From the IMG/VR virus record IMGVR_UViG_3300033143_000746, positions 1 through 31,978 of that record: a DNA stretch of 31,978 nt; one strand, given 5' to 3'. The translations under genes and the position numbers were made by a program. Source of the stretch: a virus. Below, piece after piece: positions 16,498 to 26,074 of this stretch. The notes under the pieces were generated by a model. The model saw nothing but the letters and a program-made list of their open reading frames with translations, was not told the DNA's origin and ran no database searches. Each line of letters starts with the position of its first letter. Positions within the stretch are counted from its first letter, which is position 1.

Positions 16498-16752
16498 TTA
16501 ATCTTTACTATTTATTAGACGATTAACTAAGCTAGTTAGATTTGCTACTTCTTTTCTTAACGTTCTTAATTCACTATCATTTTTCTTATTAGAGAAGTTT
16601 TCACGTTTTCTACGAACATGTTGTTGATACTCTGATTGATTATTAAATACAATCCCCCCAGAATTTATATCACGAACAGCATCTTCGTTTTCTACTTCTA
16701 ATCCTTTAACTTCTTTAACTTCTTCTTTTTTAACTTTCTTTTTTCTAGCCAT
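16498..16752 (-). CDS. Small basic protein with C-terminal coiled coil
   Basis: This 84-residue protein is unknown. Its first 15 residues are mostly Lys/Arg/Glu (MARKKKVKKEEVKEVKG). The last 30 form a heptad-like helix (SELRTLRKEVANLTSLVNRL), suggesting a trimeric or dimeric coiled coil. A ribosome site (AAGGA) lies 8 bases upstream of the ATG, and the gene begins 11 bases after the DUF4815-type gene. It sits just before the tail-fibre gene, so it could be a fibre connector or chaperone; this is inference. Confidence 0.65.
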   Translation of the reverse strand: MARKKKVKKEEVKEVKGLEVENEDAVRDINSGGIVFNNQSEYQQHVRRKRENFSNKKNDSELRTLRKEVANLTSLVNRLINSKD

Positions 16753-16763
16753 TAGAATATCCT

Positions 16764-19700
16764 TTAGTATACTGCTATAGATCTAAACGCTTTACATAAC
16801 GGGTAAGCAATTTCACTGTTAGTCAACAATTCAATTTTAATAGAGAATGAAGAAAATTCATCAATGATTGCTTCTTTAGGTTTAAATGTTGTTTCTACAA
16901 AATCAAATTCATCAGCACTTTCAACAGTTTCCGCTGCCATCTCGCGCCATGTTTGTTCTGCATCAACAACTAATGCATTTGTAATATTTGTACTAGGAAC
17001 TAATAACCATATAGCACTATTAGTGCCTGGAGTAGTACCAGTATTGTTTGCTACGTTTTCGTATAATAATCCTGCTTCCCAAACATGTTGTCCAACTGTA
17101 TAAGCTGTACCAACATTCCAAGATTCAAGGAATGTAATATCATCTATTAGACATGCAAATATAGTTTGTCCACCTAAACCAGCTGGGTCAACTAACTTAC
17201 TACTATCTACAATACTCTTTAAGTAATATCTATTATTAGTAACATCAACTTGTGACACTACAGCATTTGTTTCAAGAGATACTACATTAGAAGCGGTTGT
17301 ATCATAATAGAAATATACAATTTCTTCATCAAAAGATGTTTGTTCTTCACCACCAGTTACAGGAACATAACGTGGTTCGTATTTACCTGTTTTGAAATAT
17401 ACAGCAACATCAGTACCAGATGGTTTGTTCATATCAACTAAAACTTTTAAATCATCCGAAGGATTAGCTAAATTTGTAGATCGAGTAATATAAGTACCAC
17501 CAACTTTATATGATAATCCATTATTAGGTGAAACAACTGTACCTGCTGATAATTCTGTACTAATTACAACAGAGCTTGCAGAATCAACTGAAATAACAGG
17601 AGTTAAGTTATCTTTAGTTGTTGTCATGGTATTGACAACTTTCAATTGTGTAGCACCACCACCTGAAGTTAATGTTTGTAATAAAGGTAAATCTACATCT
17701 TCTTTATTTTCAAATGATACCGGCGTAGAGTCAGATAGATATTGATAGGTCATTGATAATTCAGTAGCTTCTAATGCAATATTATCAATATTAAACATAT
17801 TTGTTGTTACTAAAGCTGGAGAATTAAAACTCGCTGTATCCAACTCAAGGGCATAAATAGAAGGAGTTCCTGTATCAAACACACAACGATTAATTTCAAA
17901 CATAATGTCACGTTCTTGATCCGCAGTCCATGTAGAACTATTTTGAGATTTGAACATCACGCCAGCATATGGCTGTTTATCAATACGATTAGTTGTTCCG
18001 ATTTTATTATCACCAATCTTACCAATATAAACTTCATACTCATTAGAGTTAGAAATTAACATAAATGAATATTCAACAGCATCTTGTAAATATACAGGAT
18101 CACTAAATGTAAACTTAGTTGCTGTAGTAGGAGCCGTCTCATTACCAGTAACCGTTACAGCAGAAGGATTTAATGTTACTTCTGAATAAGGTACGATTAC
18201 TTGTGAAGGATAACCATTATCATTCTCTACAATACGTAATGTAATTGGAACACCACTAGAAGGTTTTGTCTTAAACCAGATATCAATATCAGATAAGAAT
18301 ACTCCACCCTCTTCATCAATTAAAAATGATTCTGCAATTGGATCAGTCCAATCTGTTTGCTGTACTCGAACAACATTGCTTGCCCATGCTAGAGATGAAA
18401 CAATTCTAGATTGTGATACAGTTTGACGAACTAGTTCAGGCTTAGTCATAGAAATTATAGTTCTACGTTTAAATTGACGTAAACCACTAGCAGTATAATT
18501 ACCTTCCGCAGAGGTTGTAGGATTACTAGTTCCATCATCAGCAAATCGTAATATACGTTCACCTGTTCTAAATTTATTAGCAGGAATAGTAAATGTACCA
18601 ACCATAGAACCATTAACATCAGTAGTTAGATTAGTACAATTAGCACTAACATCAATACCATCAAAATATGCTAATACAGTAGTACTAGGCTTCATACGTT
18701 TTGCATCATATGATATATTACGTGTACGAATCCACGGTATAATAGTTGTATTGATTACACGATCACCTAAATTCTTACGAGTAGTTTTAGGACGTACAAC
18801 CATACGTGTTCCAAAACGATCTTGCCCACGTCTTGTATTAGTAATAGTTGTTCTAGATGTTATATTTAACCATCCACTTCTTTGAACATTTGTAAATGTT
18901 CTACGTGATACACCAACCCAGTTAGTTCTCCACCAACCCCATTGAGTTCCAAATGCTGCTGCTTCATTACGAGCTGCTAACCAATTTGCATTACTATCAT
19001 CTTCATTAACTAATAAATCTGGTAATGTTGTTGTATCTACCCAGTTATCTACAGAAGGAGATAATTTAACAGTTCCTTCCCACACAAATACATTATATGG
19101 ATTGACATTGATTGTTTCAGAAGCTAAGAGTTGTGATATAAAAGGAGATGTTGTATAACTCTTTGTGATGATATTATCGTGTATAGATATATTGGATGAA
19201 TTGCCAGCATCATTTACAAAGTCAACATTGTCAACTAAAAATGAAGGTCTTAATTCTTCTTTAACAGGATCTACAGAACAACGGTAATCAATATTATAAA
19301 CGTCACCTACATCATGTCCTGTAAATTTATCTACTAGTATACCGTTCTTAAATTTATCAAAACCGTTTTTATCAGTGATACGAAAATCTTTAGCATTGAT
19401 TTCTAAAAGATTCATTGCTGTATAATATTCTACATTTTCTAATCTACGTTCAATTTCACCAATGTCTTCCATTGTGTAACGGCGCGTATCTTTTAATTCA
19501 ATATTAACTTCATCAGGGAATGAAGTGTAAGGTGATAGGTATAAAGTTCCTATAACCATAGCACCTTCTGGTTCTTTTGGATGATCCGCAATTAATTCAG
19601 GTACGCCTGTTATAGTACCAAAATTACCATATGGGTCAACATACACTTTATCAATACGAGGTATGTAGTAAGAATAATCTGTAGTAATAGTATCTTCTGG

Positions 19701-21830
19701 GATAACTAAATCAACATTACCCTCCGATACACTACGTCTAAAATCAAAGGTATCACGTAATGAATAACTAACACCTAATGTAGAAGTATATTCTGGTATG
19801 TAACCATAAAAATCATCGTAAGGTAATCCAGTTCTTGGATTAGTAGTAGAAGAATTTGCTGCTGGAGTAGTATAAGAATCTACAGTAAAGTAATCACCTA
19901 CACCACCATGAGCAAAATATAAATAATTTATAGTATGTGTTGCAGAAGCAGTTAATCCACTCATCTTACCAAAGTCATAGAAGTAATCATTTTGACCACT
20001 ATCTAATACAGCATTAGCGGTTACATCTGTTGCTGCGCCTGCAGGATCTTCAATCACCGATATAATATCATATACATCAACATGAGTAAGATCTATTTCT
20101 CCGTTAACATCAGTACTTACTAATGACATTGTTCCTTGTGTTAATGTTTTTGTTTTTCCGTTAGCATTTTGTTTAGTAATTCTATATGTTATATCATACG
20201 AGGCATCAGGAAGTCCACCAGTATCAGTTATAGTAAGGAACTCACTTGATGCACCTGATATAACTGCTGAGTATCCAGCACTTGGCTCAAAAACACCACC
20301 AACTGCTGTTAAATACATAACAGGATTAGAAGCGAATCTTTCATTAACACCAGCATTAATAACAGCAGAGCCGCCACTAATAATTATTGTACCATTACGA
20401 GTAACTTCGTATGTAGTTGAAGAAGCAACAATAGCTGCTATATAATCGTTTTGTGTATCAAATAATATTGGCTTTGAATTTTTATTACTTAGAATAGGTA
20501 AATTATTATCACCGTATAATTCAATATTCATAAAGTTAGCAGGAGTACCTGTTGAACGAATAGATCTTACTGAACTAAAAATTGATTCATATTTGTCTAA
20601 ACCAGAAAGATATAATCTTAATTTACTATTAATATCTTGTATTGATAATATACGACCTGTACCTAACACATCTCCAGTACCATTAGTAGCAGACATTAAT
20701 TCAATAGATTCTTTAGCTAAAATATCAAACGTACCATTAATATTAGCGGGAACACTGTAGTCAACTTCTGTGTAAGGCCCGTAAGGAGTAGAAGAAATCG
20801 CATTAAGTTTTGAAACTGAAGTTCTAGATCTATCTATATTAACTGTACTAGGAGAAACGGATTCCACTTCATAACCAAGTACATAAGCTTTTCCTGGCTC
20901 TACTACAACAGAAAGTTTATCTGCGTCTGTTGCATGATCTGTTACTTTCATATTGAAAACATCAACACTATAGTTACCAGATTGGTCAAATGTTCTACGC
21001 GCAAGGGTATCTAAAATAACAGAGTAATCAACTAATTTTTGTTGTTTTGTTGTTTCACCATTTACAATTTCAACAACTGATAAGAAATCATTATCAGGCG
21101 TTTCTGCACTTTCATAAGAATTCAGGTTAAGAGTAATATTATAACGATCTGCGCCTGGCGCATTAAAGTTAAACGAACCATTAGCTGGATCATTTAAAGT
21201 AGTATCATCAGAAATTGTTTTAACACTTTCAACAATGGTGTAACCAACCTTATGAGTTGTACTTACATTTTTAGGTTCAACTACTATAGTTTGAGATGTT
21301 ATAACAACAAAATGTTCATTAATATAAACAATACCTGCTGATACATGAGCTAATGTTCCAAATAATTTAGAACCTGTAGCAGTAATAACTATATCATTAG
21401 CTTGTACAGCACCAGTAATAGAAACGTCTTCGGCGTCATCAAATTCACCACCAGTGAAATTGATATATAAAATTCTTTCAACAGCATCATAATTATCGAC
21501 TGTTGCTGTAGCACCAGAAGTTAATCCAACTAATGATTGTCCAATCCAAGTATCATCAATGATTACAGCACTTGCTCCAGAATCTAATGCTTCGAGTTCT
21601 ATACAAGGTTTTTTTGTATCTACTGTAATTTTAGCATCTAATACTGAGGAACCATCAGCAAAAATATGACTACCAAATTTAGTAATTTGATTCTGTAATA
21701 TTGTTTGAGCTTGTGTTAATTCTCTAGCTTGTACAGCACGACCAGGATTATAGAGTACACGCAAATAATTTTTATCAGCATCGTAATCATCATAGTATGG
21801 AGCAACTGAACCGTAATCTTTATAACTCAT
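16764..21830 (-). CDS. Giant DUF4815-type virion structural protein with CBM5/12-like insertion
   Basis: The 1688-residue protein starts with a YYDDYDADKNYLRVLYNPGR motif and a following ARELTQAQTILQNQITKFG segment, the hallmark of DUF4815 proteins of marine T4-like phages. A second conserved block in the later half (DPIAESFLIDEEGGVFLSDI, IDIWFKTKPSSGVPI, AVEYSFMLISNSNEYEVYIG, VMFKSQNSSTWTADQERDI) is also common to these proteins. Around residues 1573-1609 (DNA about 17005-17110) lies a short motif, AYTVGQHVWEAGLLYENV with a following TGTTPGTNSAIW, matching CBM5/12 carbohydrate-binding modules. An RG/RR-rich basic segment occurs near residues 990-1060. It follows gp8, where T4 has gp9/gp10, so a baseplate-peripheral or fibre-anchoring role is likely. 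The exact role is not established. Confidence 0.8.
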   Translation of the reverse strand: MSYKDYGSVAPYYDDYDADKNYLRVLYNPGRAVQARELTQAQTILQNQITKFGSHIFADGSSVLDAKITVDTKKPCIELEALDSGASAVIIDDTWIGQSLVGLTSGATATVDNYDAVERILYINFTGGEFDDAEDVSITGAVQANDIVITATGSKLFGTLAHVSAGIVYINEHFVVITSQTIVVEPKNVSTTHKVGYTIVESVKTISDDTTLNDPANGSFNFNAPGADRYNITLNLNSYESAETPDNDFLSVVEIVNGETTKQQKLVDYSVILDTLARRTFDQSGNYSVDVFNMKVTDHATDADKLSVVVEPGKAYVLGYEVESVSPSTVNIDRSRTSVSKLNAISSTPYGPYTEVDYSVPANINGTFDILAKESIELMSATNGTGDVLGTGRILSIQDINSKLRLYLSGLDKYESIFSSVRSIRSTGTPANFMNIELYGDNNLPILSNKNSKPILFDTQNDYIAAIVASSTTYEVTRNGTIIISGGSAVINAGVNERFASNPVMYLTAVGGVFEPSAGYSAVISGASSEFLTITDTGGLPDASYDITYRITKQNANGKTKTLTQGTMSLVSTDVNGEIDLTHVDVYDIISVIEDPAGAATDVTANAVLDSGQNDYFYDFGKMSGLTASATHTINYLYFAHGGVGDYFTVDSYTTPAANSSTTNPRTGLPYDDFYGYIPEYTSTLGVSYSLRDTFDFRRSVSEGNVDLVIPEDTITTDYSYYIPRIDKVYVDPYGNFGTITGVPELIADHPKEPEGAMVIGTLYLSPYTSFPDEVNIELKDTRRYTMEDIGEIERRLENVEYYTAMNLLEINAKDFRITDKNGFDKFKNGILVDKFTGHDVGDVYNIDYRCSVDPVKEELRPSFLVDNVDFVNDAGNSSNISIHDNIITKSYTTSPFISQLLASETINVNPYNVFVWEGTVKLSPSVDNWVDTTTLPDLLVNEDDSNANWLAARNEAAAFGTQWGWWRTNWVGVSRRTFTNVQRSGWLNITSRTTITNTRRGQDRFGTRMVVRPKTTRKNLGDRVINTTIIPWIRTRNISYDAKRMKPSTTVLAYFDGIDVSANCTNLTTDVNGSMVGTFTIPANKFRTGERILRFADDGTSNPTTSAEGNYTASGLRQFKRRTIISMTKPELVRQTVSQSRIVSSLAWASNVVRVQQTDWTDPIAESFLIDEEGGVFLSDIDIWFKTKPSSGVPITLRIVENDNGYPSQVIVPYSEVTLNPSAVTVTGNETAPTTATKFTFSDPVYLQDAVEYSFMLISNSNEYEVYIGKIGDNKIGTTNRIDKQPYAGVMFKSQNSSTWTADQERDIMFEINRCVFDTGTPSIYALELDTASFNSPALVTTNMFNIDNIALEATELSMTYQYLSDSTPVSFENKEDVDLPLLQTLTSGGGATQLKVVNTMTTTKDNLTPVISVDSASSVVISTELSAGTVVSPNNGLSYKVGGTYITRSTNLANPSDDLKVLVDMNKPSGTDVAVYFKTGKYEPRYVPVTGGEEQTSFDEEIVYFYYDTTASNVVSLETNAVVSQVDVTNNRYYLKSIVDSSKLVDPAGLGGQTIFACLIDDITFLESWNVGTAYTVGQHVWEAGLLYENVANNTGTTPGTNSAIWLLVPSTNITNALVVDAEQTWREMAAETVESADEFDFVETTFKPKEAIIDEFSSFSIKIELLTNSEIAYPLCKAFRSIAVY

Positions 21831-21845
21831 TTATATTTTCTCTTA

Positions 21846-22676
21846 TTAAAACTGTAAGATTGTTTGAATAACTTCTGTTTGGTTAGCTGCTCTAGTAACA
21901 GCAAATTTATTTTCAATATGTAACATATTACCTGAATTGGCTGTTACACCAGATAAAGGAGCAGTAGTTGCAGATAATTTATTTACACCACCATTATCTA
22001 ATGGGTTACTAATAATGGCTGTTTGACTGTATGCTGTACCAGAAGCACCAAGATCTGGTTCTGTATCATCTAAGGTAACAAAAATTAATATATATTTTGC
22101 ACCTAATGTATATACAGCTAGGTCATCTCTTTTTGTATCGCCAGCATCAATGTGGTCACTATAGTTTACAGGCATCCATGTATCATTTAATAAAGTATCA
22201 ATAACTACTTGAGGAAGTTCATATAGGTATTGCCATGTATAACCATCTGCTGCTACTACCAAACCATTCACATCTTCACCAGAAAGTAAAGGTTCTGTAG
22301 TGCTAGTGCCACCGCCAGCTACAGTACATTCATAAACTCGGTATTCCGTATTCATAACATAGAATGAAGAGTTATATGCTGTTGTGCTTGATGTATCTAA
22401 TATCACGTAAGTATCGCCGCTTGTCCAATTAATACGTGGAACAACGGGAATAGTATTTGTTGAATCAATAAGTTTTAAACCGATAGCGTTAGTCCAGAAA
22501 TTAGTTTCTTCATCTATTGTATCAACTAAAGGATCTGGATTTGCTGGATCGCCCCAGCCTGCTGCTAAACCTGTAGATAAATAAAGTCTTTCTGTTGCTT
22601 GAGCAGCTAAACCATAGGTGTTTGCGAATCCTAATGCATTCTCAACGTGAGTACTATGTTTAATAAGTGTAGCCAT
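21846..22676 (-). CDS. 8: Baseplate wedge subunit gp8
   Basis: The 276-residue protein has the gp8 landmarks: a central YVMNTEYRVYECT followed by STTEP and a DGYTWQYLYEL motif, then a domain with KYILIFVTLDDTEPD and SQTAIISNPL. The end carries the characteristic LHIENKFAVTRAANQTEVIQ signature and a terminal ILQF. T4 gp8 has 334 residues. In T4, gp8 dimers bind the outer part of gp6/gp7 in each wedge. An AGGA ribosome site lies about 8 bases upstream of the ATG, and an exact TATAAATA octamer is 39 bases upstream, so this gene may open a new transcript. Confidence 0.85.
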   Translation of the reverse strand: MATLIKHSTHVENALGFANTYGLAAQATERLYLSTGLAAGWGDPANPDPLVDTIDEETNFWTNAIGLKLIDSTNTIPVVPRINWTSGDTYVILDTSSTTAYNSSFYVMNTEYRVYECTVAGGGTSTTEPLLSGEDVNGLVVAADGYTWQYLYELPQVVIDTLLNDTWMPVNYSDHIDAGDTKRDDLAVYTLGAKYILIFVTLDDTEPDLGASGTAYSQTAIISNPLDNGGVNKLSATTAPLSGVTANSGNMLHIENKFAVTRAANQTEVIQTILQF

Positions 22677-22715
22677 TTCTTTTGTCCTGTTAAATTAATT
22701 AATTAACTATATGTA

Positions 22716-22723
22716 TATTTATA
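22716..22723 (-). promoter_or_regulatory. T4-like late promoter octamer upstream of gp8
   Basis: The minus strand reads TATAAATA exactly here, inside GTATAAATATAC, 39 bases upstream of the gp8 start. It lies in the largest non-coding gap of the window (22677-22762, 86 bases). In T4, TATAAATA is the -10 element recognised by the phage sigma factor gp55. There is no -35 box, as expected. The same gap holds a TTAATTAATTAA palindrome (about 22692-22704) and no clear terminator. Confidence 0.55.
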
Positions 22724-22762
22724 CAGATCTTATATTATCTATATACGATTTCTAATATTTTT

Positions 22763-25700
22763 TTATGCAAACTCTAATAGATGTTGAACTTTTACGTTAT
22801 CCAATGTTCCATCAAAATCAGCACTAGCATGAGAGAAAAATTGTACAAGACTTGTAGATAAATCAACATCAACAACCTTTCTATAAACGCCTGCTGCATT
22901 ATTACCATCTACCCATGTACCACCCAATCTAGGAACGAAAAGACCACTATTGAAAATAGGAATATCGTAACTTAATAAGTATATACTTTGAATCATATCA
23001 CTTAAAGATTGTTGAATTGACTTATTTGTATTAGGGGTCACATGAGTAGCAACACCACCACTTATAGTCCAACCTGATCCTTTAGTCCAAATAGTATCAG
23101 TATCAAATTCACCATTAGTAACTATATTCTCTCCTAACCAAGAAGTATAAAGTATACCATCATCATGAGATAAATATTTTCTATAGTAATATGTATTCCA
23201 ATGTGCTGATGTGAAGCTTTCTAAAGTACAATTTGAATCTGGCAACTGTTTTACCGAAATATTATCTGTTGAAACAGTAGAGCTAGGTGTAGCATTAAAG
23301 AACCTGAAATAAGTTGTAGTTGATAATGCTACGAAAGTCTGAGTTTCTAATGTCTGTGTTGAAGCGATATTTCCAGCACCGATGGCTGTACCAATATGAT
23401 ACCCGCCGGTATTTAAAACCCAATCAAAATCAATTACATATCGTTTTCCAATAATAGTTGTAGTTGTAAAATCAAATCGTGCAGTATTCGTAGTTGGAAC
23501 AATCAAATCAATATATTGTCCTCCATTCCACGCTGCTGATGAGTCACCATCACTATTATCCGTGAAACCAGTTATATCAGTATCAAATGTTCCATTAGAA
23601 ACTTCTTCATTTCCTAATACTTCACCAACAGGTAGTTGGTAGTCTACCGAACCAGAATCAATAACATAATCTATAGGAATAGGATTATCAACGCTAACAG
23701 GAGTTCCTTCTGTGAATATATTCCACATTGTATCACTACGGTCTAATTCTATTTGTACCGCGTCAATTACGCAAGAACCTGTTACGGTTGCATCCCAAGT
23801 ATTCCAAACAGCACCAGCTGCACCATACATTCTCACTCTTAATGTGGTGTTACCAGTCGTGTTGTTTTGTACTGTTTGAGTTAGCTTCCACCAATTTCTA
23901 CCACCTAATAATACTGATTCTACGCTTGATGATACAGTACCAACAGCTTCCCTATTAATAATAACTCCACTCTTTTTATTAAGTTGTGTTTCTACATGTT
24001 GAGTTGTTGCTCCACCTACAAGTTGCAATTGTATTTCAGGGAATGTAGCTTGATCATCTTCCAATAAAATATATGTATGTATAGCATGAGTATTATTATC
24101 ATCTGGGATAGTAACATCTTGATAAATGCTTTCATTATTAACTACATCATCATCACCTAAAGTCCATGCTGTATTTAATACACCATCAATACCTATTTGG
24201 TCTTGTACTATAGTAGGAGTATTTGTTTGTAGCCATACACCATTACTTAAATCTCTATTCCATAAACAATCATTTATACGTAGACGTGCATCAGAGAATT
24301 TGACATATAATATTTGACCATTAAATAAATTTGTAAGATCTGATCTACCACCAATTGTATCAATAAAACAATCACCACTTAAAGTAAAAGTAAGTCCTTG
24401 CTGTATTCCACCTACATATAATGTTCCTGTTGTTCCAACGCGTGTGATATAAGCGTGATAAATTTTGCCATCCCATATAGGATTATCCGTTGTTCTTAAA
24501 AGCACTCCACCGTGATAGACAGATAATCGTCCTGTATTATCCATAAATAATTCTAATCTATCAACACCCACTCCACCAAATACATCTCCAGCAGTCTGTA
24601 TAGTAGTACTAAATTCCATATCTATTCTAAAATCATCTGCAAAGGTTATAGGTGTATCTAGTAAACCATAGTTTGTACCATCAAAGGTTGCTATATTTCT
24701 AGGTAATGGTTCGTACACTGGAGATTCTGTAAATGCTCCAATTTCCATACGATGTATTTTTGTTGGTAATATAAATGTATCTTCACCTGTTGTGCCTGAG
24801 AATCTATATACCCTACTATTTTCTGGTATAGTGAAATCCGTTGCAGTAACAATAATAAATTGATCAGAACCTAATGGGGTATCTAATGTTAATTGCTCAT
24901 TAATTATTGAGAACGCTGTGGTAGGTGTGCCACCAATTGTTATTGTAACGTAATTCTCAGGATAGTTATCACTAATAGTATTAATAGGAAATGAACTAAA
25001 TGCAGCAGCAGGATACAATTGAATGAAAGCTGTCTCTTCACGATGAAGTTCAAAATATTTCCAATCAAAATCATTACCACTACTATACTTAGGAGCAACT
25101 GATTGAGATGCTAACTCTTGAGATATTGAATTAATTGTTTGTTCGACATTCTCATTTCTAATCCAATCAATGACATGAGATACGAAACATGCTAATTCTG
25201 TACCAATATTTTCTAACTGTCCACTAGAAGTTACCAATGCAAATAATTTCATTCCGGCTGGATGAATATTTTCTTTAATAGCTTTTTCTATTAAATCTGC
25301 TGATACATTAGACTCTAATACATATGAATAATCTTGATAGTAGTGTGAATCTTGTATATACTTGTTCCAAGATAGGAATCCCTCTGTACCTTCCCAATAC
25401 CCATCTCCCACTATAACAGGGTCAACAGCATCTAATGTAGTACTAGGGGTTACTTCTCCCTGTACTGTGATGGTATCTGCGTTTGTGAATACGCCTGTAC
25501 GGTCTACTAGGGATAATACGTATATAGTAGAGTTACTATCTTGCGGATCTACTACTTGTATTACACCTTTAACATAAGCGGTTGCGTTAGTTACGCTACC
25601 TACAATAATTTTATCGTAAAAATATTGAAGATTAGTATTTGATTGATCTGTAGGGTATAAGTAATATGGCTCAATCCATCTGCCGTCAGAGGCTCTTAAC

Positions 25701-26074
25701 ATATCTACTTTAGGATAGTATAGATTTACCGTTTCATCAAATATCATTCTAAAGAATATTTTAAATGATTCTTCAGTCCCTTTTGTTTGATAGAAGAGTT
25801 TTATATTCTTTACTAAAATAGAAAGAGATGTTTTATATTTCTCTGGTAATAGTGGAGCATACATACTCTTAAAGTCATCATAGAAAGCAGATACAGTTTT
25901 ATCTATATTCATATAATCTATTAGATTTGAAGTTAAATCATATTCACCTAAATCACGACTAATATATTCAAAATACTTTTCTATAAAGAGAGCAAATTGA
26001 GGATTTTCATCACGTATATTAGAGGGTACGGCTCTTTCTATAAAATGATCTAATTTTGTTTTTGAATCACCCAT
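22763..26074 (-). CDS. Baseplate wedge protein in the gp7 position with LamG and lectin-like domains
   Basis: The 1103-residue protein lies between gp6 and gp8, where T4 has gp7 (1032 residues). Residues 1 to about 300 carry a block shared by virion proteins of marine T4-like phages: ENPQFALFIEKYFEY, a YKTSLSILVKNIKLFYQTKG segment, then FFRMIFDETVNLYYP and SDGRWIEPYY. From about residue 458 to 600 a LamG/concanavalin-like domain is visible (IATFDGTNYGLLDTPITF, FRIDMEFSTT, IYHAYITRVGTTGTLYVGG). Residues about 600-800 form another beta-sandwich. Two segments near residues 815 and 985 begin with SNGTFDTD and TNGEFDTD, typical of CBM4/9-like modules. I infer an N-terminal baseplate anchor carrying carbohydrate-binding heads. 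Homology to T4 gp7 itself is by position; I cannot show it by sequence. Confidence 0.75.
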   Translation of the reverse strand: MGDSKTKLDHFIERAVPSNIRDENPQFALFIEKYFEYISRDLGEYDLTSNLIDYMNIDKTVSAFYDDFKSMYAPLLPEKYKTSLSILVKNIKLFYQTKGTEESFKIFFRMIFDETVNLYYPKVDMLRASDGRWIEPYYLYPTDQSNTNLQYFYDKIIVGSVTNATAYVKGVIQVVDPQDSNSTIYVLSLVDRTGVFTNADTITVQGEVTPSTTLDAVDPVIVGDGYWEGTEGFLSWNKYIQDSHYYQDYSYVLESNVSADLIEKAIKENIHPAGMKLFALVTSSGQLENIGTELACFVSHVIDWIRNENVEQTINSISQELASQSVAPKYSSGNDFDWKYFELHREETAFIQLYPAAAFSSFPINTISDNYPENYVTITIGGTPTTAFSIINEQLTLDTPLGSDQFIIVTATDFTIPENSRVYRFSGTTGEDTFILPTKIHRMEIGAFTESPVYEPLPRNIATFDGTNYGLLDTPITFADDFRIDMEFSTTIQTAGDVFGGVGVDRLELFMDNTGRLSVYHGGVLLRTTDNPIWDGKIYHAYITRVGTTGTLYVGGIQQGLTFTLSGDCFIDTIGGRSDLTNLFNGQILYVKFSDARLRINDCLWNRDLSNGVWLQTNTPTIVQDQIGIDGVLNTAWTLGDDDVVNNESIYQDVTIPDDNNTHAIHTYILLEDDQATFPEIQLQLVGGATTQHVETQLNKKSGVIINREAVGTVSSSVESVLLGGRNWWKLTQTVQNNTTGNTTLRVRMYGAAGAVWNTWDATVTGSCVIDAVQIELDRSDTMWNIFTEGTPVSVDNPIPIDYVIDSGSVDYQLPVGEVLGNEEVSNGTFDTDITGFTDNSDGDSSAAWNGGQYIDLIVPTTNTARFDFTTTTIIGKRYVIDFDWVLNTGGYHIGTAIGAGNIASTQTLETQTFVALSTTTYFRFFNATPSSTVSTDNISVKQLPDSNCTLESFTSAHWNTYYYRKYLSHDDGILYTSWLGENIVTNGEFDTDTIWTKGSGWTISGGVATHVTPNTNKSIQQSLSDMIQSIYLLSYDIPIFNSGLFVPRLGGTWVDGNNAAGVYRKVVDVDLSTSLVQFFSHASADFDGTLDNVKVQHLLEFA

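Noticed and set aside
22677-22762. Rho-independent terminator in the gap before gp8
   Set aside because: The sequence is AT-rich with an A run and a TTAATTAATTAA palindrome but has no GC-rich stem followed by a T run on the transcribed strand.
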